Below are positions 53,241 through 62,118 of a stretch of 64,000 nt of DNA, in pieces. Source of the stretch: Usitatibacter rugosus (GTDB lineage Bacteria > Pseudomonadota > Gammaproteobacteria > Burkholderiales > Usitatibacteraceae); assembly GCF_013003965.1 (NCBI RefSeq), contig NZ_CP053069.1:4061419-4125418 (forward strand), given 5' to 3'. The notes beneath the pieces were generated by a model. The model searched no databases. It was given only the letters and a program-made list of their open reading frames with translations, and had not been told where the DNA came from. Numbering within the stretch: position 1 is the first letter of the stretch; the number at the start of each line of letters is the position of its first letter. Made by a program: the position numbers and the translations under genes.

Positions 53241-53709
53241 GCTCCAGCAGCCAGCGCTTGATGGAGCGTTCGAAGCCTTCCTCGCGCCGGCCCATGAACC
53301 CGCCGATGTCGCTCGCGGCGACGATGCGGTGGCACGGCACGATGAGCGGCAGCGGATTCGCGCCGCAGGCTCCGCCCACCGCGCGAGGCGACGAGCCGAG
53401 CTCCTTCGCAAGCTCGCCGTAGGTGCGGGTCTTGCCGGCGGCGATCTTCTGCATCGCTTCCCAGACCTGCACGCGGTGGTGCGTGCCGGAGAGCTTGAGT
53501 GGAAGGTCGAAGACGAAGGCGGGATCCTCGAGGTAGGCCTGGATCTGCACGCAGGCGAGGTAGGCCACCGTGTTCTTCTTCGGCGCCATCGCCTCGATGC
53601 CGGGCGCGAGGTAGCGCACCCCGGTGACGTGCGTGTCGTTTGCCGCGATGCCCAGCACCGCGAAGGGTGTTCGAACCCGCGCTTGCCAGGCCTGCAGGGG
53701 AGCACCCAT
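53224..53709 (-). CDS. ogt: Methylated-DNA--protein-cysteine methyltransferase
   Basis: A 161-aa suicide DNA-repair protein that removes O6-methyl groups from guanine. The acceptor Cys126 is in IVPCHRIVAASDIGGF. The helix-turn-helix and Asn hinge appear as RTYGELAKELGSSPRAVGGACGANPLPLI, where the recognition helix has RAVGGACGANP. The N-terminal domain is short and lacks an Ada-type zinc site. The start ATG at 53709 shares one base with the stop of the Ldh gene; the 3' end overlaps xerD by 17 bases. Confidence 0.94.
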   Translation of the reverse strand: MGAPLQAWQARVRTPFAVLGIAANDTHVTGVRYLAPGIEAMAPKKNTVAYLACVQIQAYLEDPAFVFDLPLKLSGTHHRVQVWEAMQKIAAGKTRTYGELAKELGSSPRAVGGACGANPLPLIVPCHRIVAASDIGGFMGRREEGFERSIKRWLLEHEGAL

Positions 53710-54725
53710 CAGGCGGCCGCCGTACCCGCGAGCGCGTGGATCTTCGCGAGGAGATCGGGCGGGACGGCGATGCCGTCGCGCAGCGCCTTCGCGCGATTGG
53801 CGCGGCGGCGGTCGCCGGGCAGGCGCACGCCTTCGTCCTCCAGCATGGCCGCGACCAGCGTCTCCACGCGCTCGAGGAAGACCTCGCGGCCCGCGAGCGC
53901 GCCCGGATCGATGGCGAGGAAGCCCTGGCCGATGCGCGTGGGCTTGCCCTCCTCGACGAAGAAGCTGTCGGACTCGAAGCCGAACGCCGCGCCCGACAGC
54001 GCGCAGGCGAGCAGCTCGATGGTGAGCGCCAGCATCGCGCCCTTCACGCCGCCCGCGGGCAGCATGCTGCCGTCCAGCGCGGCCTTGGCGTCGGTGGTGG
54101 GCTGGCCGTGCTTGTCGAGCGCCCAGCCGTGCGGGATGGGCTTGTTGTCGCGCGCGGCGACCATGATCTTGCCGCGCGCCACTTCCGAGAGCGAAAGGTC
54201 GATCACGAGCGGCGGCGCCTCGCGGCGCGGGAAGGTCGCGGCGATCGGATTGGTGCCGAAGAGAGCGCGCTTCCCGCCCCACGCGGGCATGGCGGCTGGT
54301 GAGTTGCCGAAGGCGAGCCCGACCAGGCCGGCCGCCGCGATCGCTTCGACGTGATAGGCCGCGGCCCCGAAATGGTTGCTGTTGACCACGGCCACATAGG
54401 ACACGCCGAACGCCTTCGCGCGGCGGATGGCCTCGACGACGCCGAGCGTGCACGCCTCGAAGGCGAGGCCCTGCTTGGCATCGACCAGGCACGCGGCCTT
54501 CGAATCGCGCGCGACCACCGGAATCGCGGCGCCGTTGGCCCGCCCGATCTTCACGTGACCGCAGTACTGCGGCACGCGCGAGGCGCCGTGCGACGGGATG
54601 CCGTCCAACTCCGCGGTCGCGAGGGCGCGGGCCGTGGCGCGGGCCATCGCGGGCGTGGCGCCGCTCTTCTCCAGCGCGAGCGTCATCAGCTGCTCCAGCT
54701 CCGCCACGGGAATGAGGGCGCTCAT
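53709..54725 (-). CDS. Ldh family (malate/lactate dehydrogenase type 2) oxidoreductase
   Basis: A 338-aa NAD(P)-dependent 2-hydroxyacid dehydrogenase of the AllD/ComC/YlbC-like family, unrelated to classical LDH. The signatures are LDGIPSHGASRVPQY (catalytic His), VNSNHFGAAAYHVEAIAAAGLVGLAFGNS and GTNPIAATFPRREAPPLVIDLS with AVARGK-like EVARGKI following. Substrates in the family include ureidoglycolate, sulfolactate, malate and diketogulonate. Its coupling with a flavoprotein and a TRAP permease suggests catabolism of an imported hydroxy- or dicarboxylic acid. Confidence 0.9.
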   Translation of the reverse strand: MSALIPVAELEQLMTLALEKSGATPAMARATARALATAELDGIPSHGASRVPQYCGHVKIGRANGAAIPVVARDSKAACLVDAKQGLAFEACTLGVVEAIRRAKAFGVSYVAVVNSNHFGAAAYHVEAIAAAGLVGLAFGNSPAAMPAWGGKRALFGTNPIAATFPRREAPPLVIDLSLSEVARGKIMVAARDNKPIPHGWALDKHGQPTTDAKAALDGSMLPAGGVKGAMLALTIELLACALSGAAFGFESDSFFVEEGKPTRIGQGFLAIDPGALAGREVFLERVETLVAAMLEDEGVRLPGDRRRANRAKALRDGIAVPPDLLAKIHALAGTAAA

Positions 54726-56458
54726 GCGGCGATCAGGCTCTCGCCTGGGCGAACGCGCGTGAAGCGCACGGGTACGAAGTCCACGAGGAAACCGTCTCCC
54801 CGGCCCTCTCCCAAGGAAGAAGGAGCAATTCGCACGCGGGAATAGGCAGACGTGTCCAGCGGACCCGTCTCGGGGAAATCCTCGCGGAAGTGGGCGCCGC
54901 GCGAGTCGGTGCGCGCCTCTGCGGCTTCGCGGATCGCTCGGCTCACGGTGATCAGGCTTTCCAGGTTCATCCAGTCGTGCCAGGTGAGATTGTAGCGAAG
55001 GTCCTTGCCCGAGATGCCGGTCTGCATCAGGCGGCCCTCCAGGGCCTGCAGGCTGGCGTCGGCGCGGGCCAGGCCCCCGGCGTCGCGAAGGATGCCCACG
55101 TCGTCCCACATGGTCGCGTAGAGGCCTTCGCGGATCTCCTCCAGCCCGGTGCCCGGCTGCCCGAACGGCTGCCGGGCCCGCGCCACACCCGCCTCGAGGG
55201 CGGTGGGATCCGGCTCCCGCCAGGCGCCCTCGCGCGCGATCCAATGCGCCATCGCATCGCCCGCGATGCCGCCGAAGACGGTCGAGTTCGCCACGCCGTT
55301 GCCGCCGAGGCGGTTCGCTCCGTGCACGCCGCCCGTGTCCTCGCCCGCCGCGAAGAGGCCGGCCAGGGCGGTTCGGCATTGGGCATCGAACTCGACACCG
55401 CCCATCATGTAGTGCGCGGTCGGCACGACTTCGACGCGGCCGCCCGCGAGGTCGAAGCCGCAATCCGCACAGCGCTCGACCATTCCCTTGAACGCCTTGC
55501 GGACGCTGTCGGGACCGAGGTGTCCCATCGAGATGTAGACGCCGCCGTGGGGCGTGGTGCGCCCGGCGCGCATCTCGGCGTAGATGGCGCGGGAGACGAT
55601 GTCGCGCGTGGCCCGCTCCAGCCGCGGATCGTAGTCCTCCATGAAACGCCGCCCCGCGCCGTCCAGCAGATACCCGCCCGCGCCGCGCAGGCCTTCCTCG
55701 AGAACCGTGCCCGTCATGCGCGTGCCGGGGCCGGCGAGCAGGCCCGTCGGGTGGAACTGGACCATCTCCATGTCGCGCAGCGGCAACCCGGCTCGCAGCG
55801 CCATCGCGAGGCCATCGCAGCTCTTGTCGCCCGAGGGCGTGTGGTAGCGGTACATCGTCGGGCCGCCGCCGGTGGCGAGCAGCACTGCCCGCGCCTGCAC
55901 GAAGACGAACTCGCCGGTGCGCATGTCGACCAGCAAAACGCCCGCCAGCGCCCCGCCCTCGCGATCCTTCACGAGCTCGATCGCGCGGTGCTCCTCGAGC
56001 CGATCGACGCCCGCCACCCACACCTGCTCGGCGAGGCGGTTGATGATCTCGATGCCGGTGAGGTCGCCCTTGTGGACGGTGCGGTCGAACGTCTGCCCGG
56101 CGAAAGCCTTCTGGTGTAGCGTGCCGTCGGGGTTGCGGTCGAAGAAGCAGCCGATCTCGTTCTCGAGCTCGCGCACGCGCTCGACCGCCTTCGTGACGAG
56201 CGTCCAGGCGAGGTCCTGGTCGGGAAGCCACTTGCCGCCCTCGACGGTGTCCATGAAGTGGCGCTCGACCGAGTCGCCTTCCGCGAGCGCCACGTTGTAG
56301 CCGCCCTGGACCATGCGCGTGCAGCCGCATTTGCCGAGCAGGCCCTTCACGGCGATCGTGACGGAGAGTTCGGGTGCGACGCGCTTCGCGTGCAGGGCGG
56401 CGAAGAGGCCGGCGCCGCCCGAACCGAGGATGAGGATGTCGGTCCGGATCGACTTCAC
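54722..56458 (-). CDS. Fumarate reductase/succinate dehydrogenase-like flavoprotein
   Basis: A 578-aa FAD protein. The dinucleotide motif GSGGAGLFAALHAK is at 12-25; MVQFHPTGLLAGPGTRMTGT holds the conserved His-Pro-Thr-Gly; RRFMEDYDP and GANRLGGNGVANSTVFGG follow, and the C-terminal helical domain ends LESLITVSRAIREAAEARTDSRGAHFREDFPE. The His that covalently binds FAD in FrdA/SdhA (SHTVAA) is replaced: here it reads CGCTRMVQGG, so FAD is probably non-covalent. No iron-sulfur or membrane subunit is adjacent. The start is GTG 56458 overlapping the TRAP stop. Confidence 0.88.
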   Translation of the reverse strand: MKSIRTDILILGSGGAGLFAALHAKRVAPELSVTIAVKGLLGKCGCTRMVQGGYNVALAEGDSVERHFMDTVEGGKWLPDQDLAWTLVTKAVERVRELENEIGCFFDRNPDGTLHQKAFAGQTFDRTVHKGDLTGIEIINRLAEQVWVAGVDRLEEHRAIELVKDREGGALAGVLLVDMRTGEFVFVQARAVLLATGGGPTMYRYHTPSGDKSCDGLAMALRAGLPLRDMEMVQFHPTGLLAGPGTRMTGTVLEEGLRGAGGYLLDGAGRRFMEDYDPRLERATRDIVSRAIYAEMRAGRTTPHGGVYISMGHLGPDSVRKAFKGMVERCADCGFDLAGGRVEVVPTAHYMMGGVEFDAQCRTALAGLFAAGEDTGGVHGANRLGGNGVANSTVFGGIAGDAMAHWIAREGAWREPDPTALEAGVARARQPFGQPGTGLEEIREGLYATMWDDVGILRDAGGLARADASLQALEGRLMQTGISGKDLRYNLTWHDWMNLESLITVSRAIREAAEARTDSRGAHFREDFPETGPLDTSAYSRVRIAPSSLGEGRGDGFLVDFVPVRFTRVRPGESLIAA

Positions 56459-58413
56459 GTGGCGGCGAGCATCTTTCGTCGCCGGCCGTACTGCAGCGCG
56501 AGCGCGAGGACGGCGAGGCCGAGGCCCACGTCGTCGAGGTAGTTCGCGGGCACGATGATGAGCAGCCCGCCCACGACCAGCAGCGACCGTTCGAGCAGGT
56601 TGGTCTTCATCAGCAGCCAGCCCTGCAGGCCGGCGGCGAGCGCGGCGATGGCCGCGAAGCAGAAGAACACCACGACGATCACCTGCGACCACGTGCCGCC
56701 CTTCGGGAGCTGCAGCAGGATCCCCGAGCCCATCGGGTCGAGCACGAAGAAGAACGGCACGACGAACGCGGGCATCGTGTACTTCCACGCCTGCAGCGTC
56801 GTCTTGTACGGATCGCCTCCCGTGATGGCCGCGGCCGCGAAGCACGACAGCGCGGTCGGCGGCGAGACCTCCGAGAGCAGCGCGTAGTAGAAGATGAACA
56901 TGTGCGCCGCGTAGTCCGGGACGCCCAGCGTGATGAGCGCCGGCGCTGCGATCACCGCACAGATGATATACGACGCGGTGACCGGCACGGCGAGTCCCAC
57001 GATCCACACGATCAGCGCCGTGTAGAGCGCGGTGAGCGCCAGGCTGCCGCCCGCGTAGTCGATCACGATCGAGGAGAACTTGAGGCCCAGGCCCGTGAGC
57101 GTGACCACACCCACGATGATGCCGGCCGAGGCGCAGGTCGCCGCGACGTTGAGGACACCGGTCGTGCCCGCCTCCATCGCCTGCACGACCCGCTTCGGGT
57201 ACATCGCCGATTCGCGGTCGAGGAAGCTCACGACGAAAGCGGTCACCGTCGCCCAGAACACGGAGAGCGTGGGCGAGAAGCCCCACAGCATGAAGACCAC
57301 GATCGAGATCAGCGAGAGGAAGTGGAACCAGTAGCGCTTGGCGAGCGACCACGCGCTCTCCACCTTCTCGAACACTTCGTTGCTCATCCCGTACTTGCGC
57401 GCGTCCAGCTCCACCATCAGGAAGAGCGAGAAGTAATAGAGCACCGTCGGGATGGTCGCCATCTTGATCACCTCGAGGTACGAGACCTTGAGGAACTCGG
57501 CGATCAGGAAGGCGGCGGCACCCAGCACGGGTGGAGAGAGGATGGCGCCCAGGCCGCCGGCGGCGAGCAGGCCCCCGGCCGCGTTCTTCTCGTAGCCCGC
57601 GCGCTGGAGCATCGGGTAGGCGACGGATCCGATCGTGACCGTGGTCGCCACGCCCGAGCCCGAAGGCCCGCCCAGCAGGAAGGAGGAGAGCACCACCGCG
57701 CGCCCGGAGCTCGTGGTCTTGCCGCCCAGGAGCGCGAAGGAGAAATCGAGGTAGAACTTCCCGGCGCCCGAGTACTGGAGGAACGCGCCGTAGATCGTGA
57801 ACAGGATGATGAGCGTGGCCGAGACGTCCACGGCGACGCCGAAGATGCCTTCCAGCGTCATGTACATGTGGCCCACGAGGCGTCCGATGTCGTAGCCGCG
57901 GTGCGTCCACGGGTGCGGCAGCCACGGGCCGGCGAACGCGTAGGCGATGAACGTGCCGATCACGATCGGCATGATCCAGCCCGACGTGCGGCGCGTGGCC
58001 TCGATCACGAGCACGATCAGCGTCACGCCCATCACGATGTCCCAGTTGTTGGGCATCGTCGTGCGGTCGACGAAGTCGTCGCCGCCGGCCAGCATGTAGA
58101 TGATCACCGTGAGCGACAGCAACGCGAGGATCACGTCCCACCACATCAAGCGGTGCCGGTAGCGCTTGGCGACCGGGAACATCATGTACGTGAGGAAAAG
58201 GATGATGCCGACGTGCACGCCGCGCAGGAGATCGGTGCGCATGATGCCCCAGGGCGAGGCAACGAAGAGGTGGAACGCGGACGAGGCGACGGCGACGACG
58301 GTGAGGAAGGTCGCGAGCCAGCCCTTGTAGCGGCTTACGGCGCCTTCCTCTTCCTCGACGAATTCCTCGACCTTGCGGCGCTGATCATCCGTCAGCGCGT
58401 CTTGTTCCGACAT
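56455..58413 (-). CDS. TRAP transporter fused permease (DctQM, TAXI type)
   Basis: A 652-aa inner-membrane protein with about sixteen to eighteen helices: a DctQ-like four-helix part near the N-terminus and a DctM-like part with repeats such as FLLGGPSGSGVATTVTIGSVAYPML and LLAAGGLGAILSPPVLGAAAFLIAE, characteristic of the TAXI-TRAP fused permeases. It needs a periplasmic TAXI receptor, which is not encoded in the window. SD AGGAGGGGAC precedes ATG 58413. It heads the seven-gene run and overlaps the flavoprotein by GTGA. Confidence 0.92.
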   Translation of the reverse strand: MSEQDALTDDQRRKVEEFVEEEEGAVSRYKGWLATFLTVVAVASSAFHLFVASPWGIMRTDLLRGVHVGIILFLTYMMFPVAKRYRHRLMWWDVILALLSLTVIIYMLAGGDDFVDRTTMPNNWDIVMGVTLIVLVIEATRRTSGWIMPIVIGTFIAYAFAGPWLPHPWTHRGYDIGRLVGHMYMTLEGIFGVAVDVSATLIILFTIYGAFLQYSGAGKFYLDFSFALLGGKTTSSGRAVVLSSFLLGGPSGSGVATTVTIGSVAYPMLQRAGYEKNAAGGLLAAGGLGAILSPPVLGAAAFLIAEFLKVSYLEVIKMATIPTVLYYFSLFLMVELDARKYGMSNEVFEKVESAWSLAKRYWFHFLSLISIVVFMLWGFSPTLSVFWATVTAFVVSFLDRESAMYPKRVVQAMEAGTTGVLNVAATCASAGIIVGVVTLTGLGLKFSSIVIDYAGGSLALTALYTALIVWIVGLAVPVTASYIICAVIAAPALITLGVPDYAAHMFIFYYALLSEVSPPTALSCFAAAAITGGDPYKTTLQAWKYTMPAFVVPFFFVLDPMGSGILLQLPKGGTWSQVIVVVFFCFAAIAALAAGLQGWLLMKTNLLERSLLVVGGLLIIVPANYLDDVGLGLAVLALALQYGRRRKMLAAT

Positions 58414-58446
58414 GTCCCCTCCTGGGAAGAGGAGACTGTAACCGGA

Positions 58447-59640
58447 TTACCGCTGGGCGTGCAGGCTCCAGAGACGGGCGAGATCGGCCGTTCCGTCGGT
58501 GCCCTTCACATCCTTCAGCACGTTGACAGCCTTGGCCTTGTGCCCGGCGGTGATGAGGGCTTCACCGAGCTGGAGCTTGGCGTCTTCGGGGCGCTTCAGG
58601 CCGCCTCGCTTCACGCCTTCTTCCATCATCTTGATACCTTTGTCGGCATTGCCTTCGTACACGTAGTTGGCGCCGATCTTCACGAGATCGGTCCCTTCCT
58701 TCGCGTTGCGCGCTTCGGCCTCGGCAGCGGCACGGGCGGCCTGGGACTCGGCGAGGGACTTCTCGACGAGATCCTTGAGGCGCTTCTGGCGATCGGCTTC
58801 CGCTCCGACGCCGAGCACCTTGGCCTGGTAGCCCTTGTCGACGACCGTCTTCGCCTCGGCGGGGATGCCGGCCTGGAGGGCGAGCTGGGCCATCTCCATG
58901 TAGTCGGCCGCGCTGGTGATGTTGCCCGTCTGCATCTTCAGGCGATACACGTCGAGCGCCAGGCGGTCGGAGAAGCCGGGCTTCTTCTGCACGCGGTTCA
59001 GGAGATCCGTCCAGTACTCCTTCTTCGGGTAGTACGTTGCGAGCTTCTCCATCGCGGCGACGTAGCCCGCGTTGTCCTTCTGCTTCAGGTTGCAGTTGGC
59101 GACGATCTGCAGCTCTTCCTCGGTGGGCTTGCCGTCGCCGATCAGCTTGTTGACGGAGGCGCAGTCGCTGGTGAGGAAGTAGGACTGGAGCAGGATCGTG
59201 CGCACGCCCGCGTCGCCGCCGCCCAGGCCGCGGTACTTCGTGGCGTACGTGATGGCCTTCGGATAGTCCTTGCCGCGGTAGGCGATGCCGGCCTGGGCCT
59301 GGAGGATCTTCTGCTGCTCACCCGCCGGCAGGTTGCCGGTGGCCAGCACCGCATCGAACGCCTTGAGGGCCGTCTCGTTGTCGCCGGCCTGCGCCGCGAC
59401 GCTGCCGCGCATCTGGTTGATGAGGAGGTTCTCGTAGGGCGTCTTGCCGCTCACGGCGTCGGCCTTCGCGATTTCCGCGAGGGCCTCGCGATGCTTGCCG
59501 GACTTGGTGAGGCCCTGGGCTGCCTTGAGCGGGTTGCCGACCTCGGGGCGGACCGTCTGCGCCGAAGCGACGAAGGCGGTGCCCGCGAGGGCGAGGAAGA
59601 CCGCCGCGGCGGCGGCGCGAAGTCGGGGCGAACGCTGCAT
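58447..59640 (-). CDS. Exported tetratricopeptide-repeat protein of the TonB operon
   Basis: A 397-aa protein with a signal peptide (LRAAAAAVFLALAGTAFVASAQ) and helical TPR-like repeats throughout (for example LTKSGKHREALAEIAKADAV, DNETALKAFDAVLATG, GKDYPKAITYATKYRGLGG). It is probably periplasmic. It lies 11 bases after the second exbD, the last gene of a TonB-ExbB-ExbD-ExbD run. TPR partners in similar operons (TtpC-like role) help couple the energy complex. The exact mechanism is unknown. Confidence 0.8.
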   Translation of the reverse strand: MQRSPRLRAAAAAVFLALAGTAFVASAQTVRPEVGNPLKAAQGLTKSGKHREALAEIAKADAVSGKTPYENLLINQMRGSVAAQAGDNETALKAFDAVLATGNLPAGEQQKILQAQAGIAYRGKDYPKAITYATKYRGLGGGDAGVRTILLQSYFLTSDCASVNKLIGDGKPTEEELQIVANCNLKQKDNAGYVAAMEKLATYYPKKEYWTDLLNRVQKKPGFSDRLALDVYRLKMQTGNITSAADYMEMAQLALQAGIPAEAKTVVDKGYQAKVLGVGAEADRQKRLKDLVEKSLAESQAARAAAEAEARNAKEGTDLVKIGANYVYEGNADKGIKMMEEGVKRGGLKRPEDAKLQLGEALITAGHKAKAVNVLKDVKGTDGTADLARLWSLHAQR

Positions 59641-59651
59641 GGGTCGCTACC

Positions 59652-60080
59652 TCAGTCGAGGAACTGCTCGGCGCCTACGAGGCCGATCTTGGTGATGCCG
59701 TGGCTCTGGGCCGAGGCCATCACGCCCGCGACGCTCTTGTACTTCACGAGCTTGTTCGGGCGCAGGTGGAACTCGGGCTGGACCTCCAGCGTCGCCGCAT
59801 TGCGGAAGCGCAGGTCGAGCGTCGGGCGGTCCGGAACGATCTCGCCGTTCCAGAGCACGGTGCCGTCGAAGTCCACGTCGAGCTGGATCACGACCGGAGG
59901 CACGGGCGGCGGAGGGGGCGTGCCCACCGGCATGTTCAGCTTCACCGCGTGCGTCTGGATCGGGATGGTGATGATCAGCATGATGATGAGCACCAGCATC
60001 ACGTCGATCAACGGCGTGGTGTTGATGTCCAGCATCACGTCCGGATCGGAATCTCCGCCGGAGCCAACGTTCATTCCCAT
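59652..60080 (-). CDS. exbD: Biopolymer transport protein ExbD (second copy)
   Basis: A 142-aa protein with one transmembrane helix containing the proton-path Asp (NTTPLIDVMLVLIIMLIITIP, about 18-38) and a periplasmic domain with LDVDFDGTVLWNGEIVPDRPTLD. It joins ExbB to form the proton-driven motor that energises TonB. It differs enough from the ExbD encoded upstream to be an old duplication; the two may form a mixed dimer. The insert PPPPPVPPV after the helix is unusual. Spacing to the neighbours is 24 and 11 bases. Confidence 0.92.
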   Translation of the reverse strand: MGMNVGSGGDSDPDVMLDINTTPLIDVMLVLIIMLIITIPIQTHAVKLNMPVGTPPPPPVPPVVIQLDVDFDGTVLWNGEIVPDRPTLDLRFRNAATLEVQPEFHLRPNKLVKYKSVAGVMASAQSHGITKIGLVGAEQFLD

Positions 60081-60104
60081 GTCTTGCTTCCTTTCGGTGC
60101 CACG

Positions 60105-60539
60105 TCAGCCGCCGAGGGGCGGCGGCTGGGTGATGAAGCCGATCTTGAGGATCGAGGCGCGCTGGCACGTGGCCACGACCCGGCCGACCGCTTCGTAACG
60201 CACGTCCTGGTCGGCTCGGATGTGGACCTCCGGCTGCGGCTGGAGCACGGCCACCCTCTTCAGGCGCTCGAAGAGCGCCTTCGAATCGGGCACGGCCTCC
60301 ATGTTCCAGAACACGTCACCATCCTTGTTCACGGCGATGACGATGTTCTCGGGCTTCGTCTGGTTCGGGACGTTGCGCTCGTCCGGCAACACCACCGGGA
60401 TCTGCTGGATGATCGCCGGGATGGTGATCAGGAAGATGATGAGCAGCACCAACATCACGTCCACGAGGGGCGTGGTGTTGATGGCGGACATCACCTGGTC
60501 TTCGGCTTCCGCTTCGGCCTGGCCGACGGTAACTGCCAT
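60105..60539 (-). CDS. exbD: Biopolymer transport protein ExbD (first copy)
   Basis: A 144-aa ExbD with the membrane Asp in NTTPLVDVMLVLLIIFLITIP (about 19-39), a periplasmic QIPVVLPDERN loop and the C-terminal VHIRADQDVRYEAVGRVVATCQRASILKIGFITQPP. It is a partner of the ExbB encoded 21 bases upstream. The presence of two different ExbD proteins after one ExbB is a recurrent layout in TonB systems of beta- and gammaproteobacteria. Confidence 0.93.
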   Translation of the reverse strand: MAVTVGQAEAEAEDQVMSAINTTPLVDVMLVLLIIFLITIPAIIQQIPVVLPDERNVPNQTKPENIVIAVNKDGDVFWNMEAVPDSKALFERLKRVAVLQPQPEVHIRADQDVRYEAVGRVVATCQRASILKIGFITQPPPLGG

Positions 60540-60560
60540 GGCGGCTTTCCTTGGTTCCGG

Positions 60561-61430
60561 TTAACGGGCGACAGGCGACTTCTTGGCCGTGCCGCTCATC
60601 AGGACCATGTGGAGGTCCGCGCTGAACGTGCGCAGGTACTCCATGGCGACCTTGTTGCGACGAACCAGCCAGTTGTAGCCGAGCACCGCGGGCACCGCGA
60701 CCGCGAGGCCGAAGGCCGTCATGATCAGCGCTTCACCCACCGGGCCCGCGACCTTGTCGATCGAGGCCTGGCCGGCGATGCCGATGGCGGTCAGCGCGTG
60801 GTAGATGCCCCACACCGTGCCGAAGAGGCCGACGAACGGAGCCGTGGAACCCACCGTCGCGAGGAACGCGAGGCCGTCCTGCAGGCGCGAGGAGACGTTC
60901 TCGACGGCGCGCTGGATGGACATCGTGACCCAGGTGTTGAGGTCGATCGTCTCGAGGAGCTTGCCCTCGTGGTGCGACGTGGCCTTGATGCCCTGCTCGG
61001 CGACGAAGCGGAAGGGGCTGCCTTCCTTGAGGGTGGAGACGCCTTCCTGCACCGAACCGGCGGACCAGAACGTGCCGAGCGCGTCCTTGGCCTGGCGGAA
61101 CAGCTTGAACTGCTCGTACACCTTCACGAACATGATGTACCACGAGCCCATCGACATGATCACGAGGATGACGAACGTGCCCTTCGTGATGAAGTCGCCC
61201 GTGCGCCACATGGCTTCGATACCGTAGGGGTTCTCGACCGATTCCTTCTCGGTCGTTGCACCGGGCGGCGGGGCCTTGGCCGTGGCCGGAGCGGCTTCCG
61301 CGGGTTTCGCGGGCTCCGTCGCGGGCGCTTGGGCAAGCGCGGCCTGGGGCGCGACCAGCATGGTTACTGCCGGCGCGCAGGCGATGAGAAATGCCGCAAC
61401 AAGCGCGGGCAGTCGGCTGATCAGTTGCAT
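60561..61430 (-). CDS. exbB: ExbB/MotA/TolQ-family proton channel with cleavable N-terminal extension
   Basis: A 289-aa protein. Residues 1-33 look like a signal peptide (LPALVAAFLIACAPAVTMLVAPQAALA), 34-60 are Ala/Pro/Lys-rich, then three helices: IVTKGTFVILVIMSMGSWYIMF region (about 80-100), ATVGSTAPFVGLFGTVWGIYHAL (about 185-210) and GEALIMTAFGLAVAVPAVLGYNWL. These are the ExbB core with Thr/Glu lining the channel. AAAGGAG before ATG 61430 fixes the start nine codons after an alternative. It is the motor subunit for the ExbD proteins that follow. Confidence 0.93.
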   Translation of the reverse strand: MQLISRLPALVAAFLIACAPAVTMLVAPQAALAQAPATEPAKPAEAAPATAKAPPPGATTEKESVENPYGIEAMWRTGDFITKGTFVILVIMSMGSWYIMFVKVYEQFKLFRQAKDALGTFWSAGSVQEGVSTLKEGSPFRFVAEQGIKATSHHEGKLLETIDLNTWVTMSIQRAVENVSSRLQDGLAFLATVGSTAPFVGLFGTVWGIYHALTAIGIAGQASIDKVAGPVGEALIMTAFGLAVAVPAVLGYNWLVRRNKVAMEYLRTFSADLHMVLMSGTAKKSPVAR

Positions 61431-61491
61431 AACGTTCTCCTTTTGATTCCAGTTCACTGGTACGAAAAAAATCCGGGGTGGATGGCGGACG

Positions 61492-62118
61492 TCAGTCCGT
61501 CAGCTTGAATTCGAGCTCGAACTCGGCGATGAACCCGACCGGTTCCGGGGCGAAGCGCCATTGCGACAAGGCGCGGATCACCTCGCGGTCGAACACGCGG
61601 GAGGGGTTGGCGCTCACGATGCGCACTTCCTTCACGGCGCCATCGGGTCCCACGTACGCATGGGCGATCACGACGCCGCGCTCGATGCCTTTCTTGATGG
61701 CATCGCGCGGGAACACCGGCTGCACGCGGCTCACGGGCGAGAAGTTGCGGCGCACGGCGGGCTGCGTCGAGGGCTGCGGCGCGATCACCGGCGGCGGGCC
61801 GGGCGGCGGGCGCTCGGTGGTCGTCGTGCTGATCGAAGGCGGGGGCGTCACGACCGGAACCTGGATGTTCACTTCCGGCGGCGGGATGAACGGCGGCGGC
61901 GGCGTGTTCAGCTTGGGCGGAGGCGGCGGAGGCGTGTCCGGAATGACCTTCTTCACCTCCTCGATGATCTTCGTCTCGAGGGGCTGCTTGATGACATCGA
62001 CCATCTTGCGGGCGAGGCCAGTGACCAGCGCATATCCCACCAAGAGGTGCAGGACGATGACGAAGATGATGCTCGGGGCATGCTTCCCCCAGCTTCGCTG
62101 CGAATCGGCGTAATCCAC
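61492..62118 (-). CDS. tonB: TonB family energy transducer
   Basis: A 208-aa protein with one N-terminal helix (IIFVIVLHLLVGYALVTGLA, about 16-35), a proline-rich periplasmic spacer (TPPPPPPKLNTPPPPFIPPP, about 55-110) and a C-terminal TonB domain (about 120-205: RDAIKKGIERGVVIAHAYVG, ALSQWRFAPEPV). It links ExbB/ExbD energy to outer-membrane TonB-dependent receptors, none of which is in the window. The start is GTG 62118 with GAGGG about 11 bases upstream. No Fur box is recognisable in the 188-base leader region. Confidence 0.92.
   Translation of the reverse strand: MDYADSQRSWGKHAPSIIFVIVLHLLVGYALVTGLARKMVDVIKQPLETKIIEEVKKVIPDTPPPPPPKLNTPPPPFIPPPEVNIQVPVVTPPPSISTTTTERPPPGPPPVIAPQPSTQPAVRRNFSPVSRVQPVFPRDAIKKGIERGVVIAHAYVGPDGAVKEVRIVSANPSRVFDREVIRALSQWRFAPEPVGFIAEFELEFKLTD

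Noticed and set aside
56902-60198. A very long plus-strand open frame of over 1000 codons
   Set aside because: It is antisense to the TRAP permease, TPR and ExbD genes, is dominated by Arg/His/Asp/Glu as expected from reverse GC-rich codons, and has no recognisable domain.
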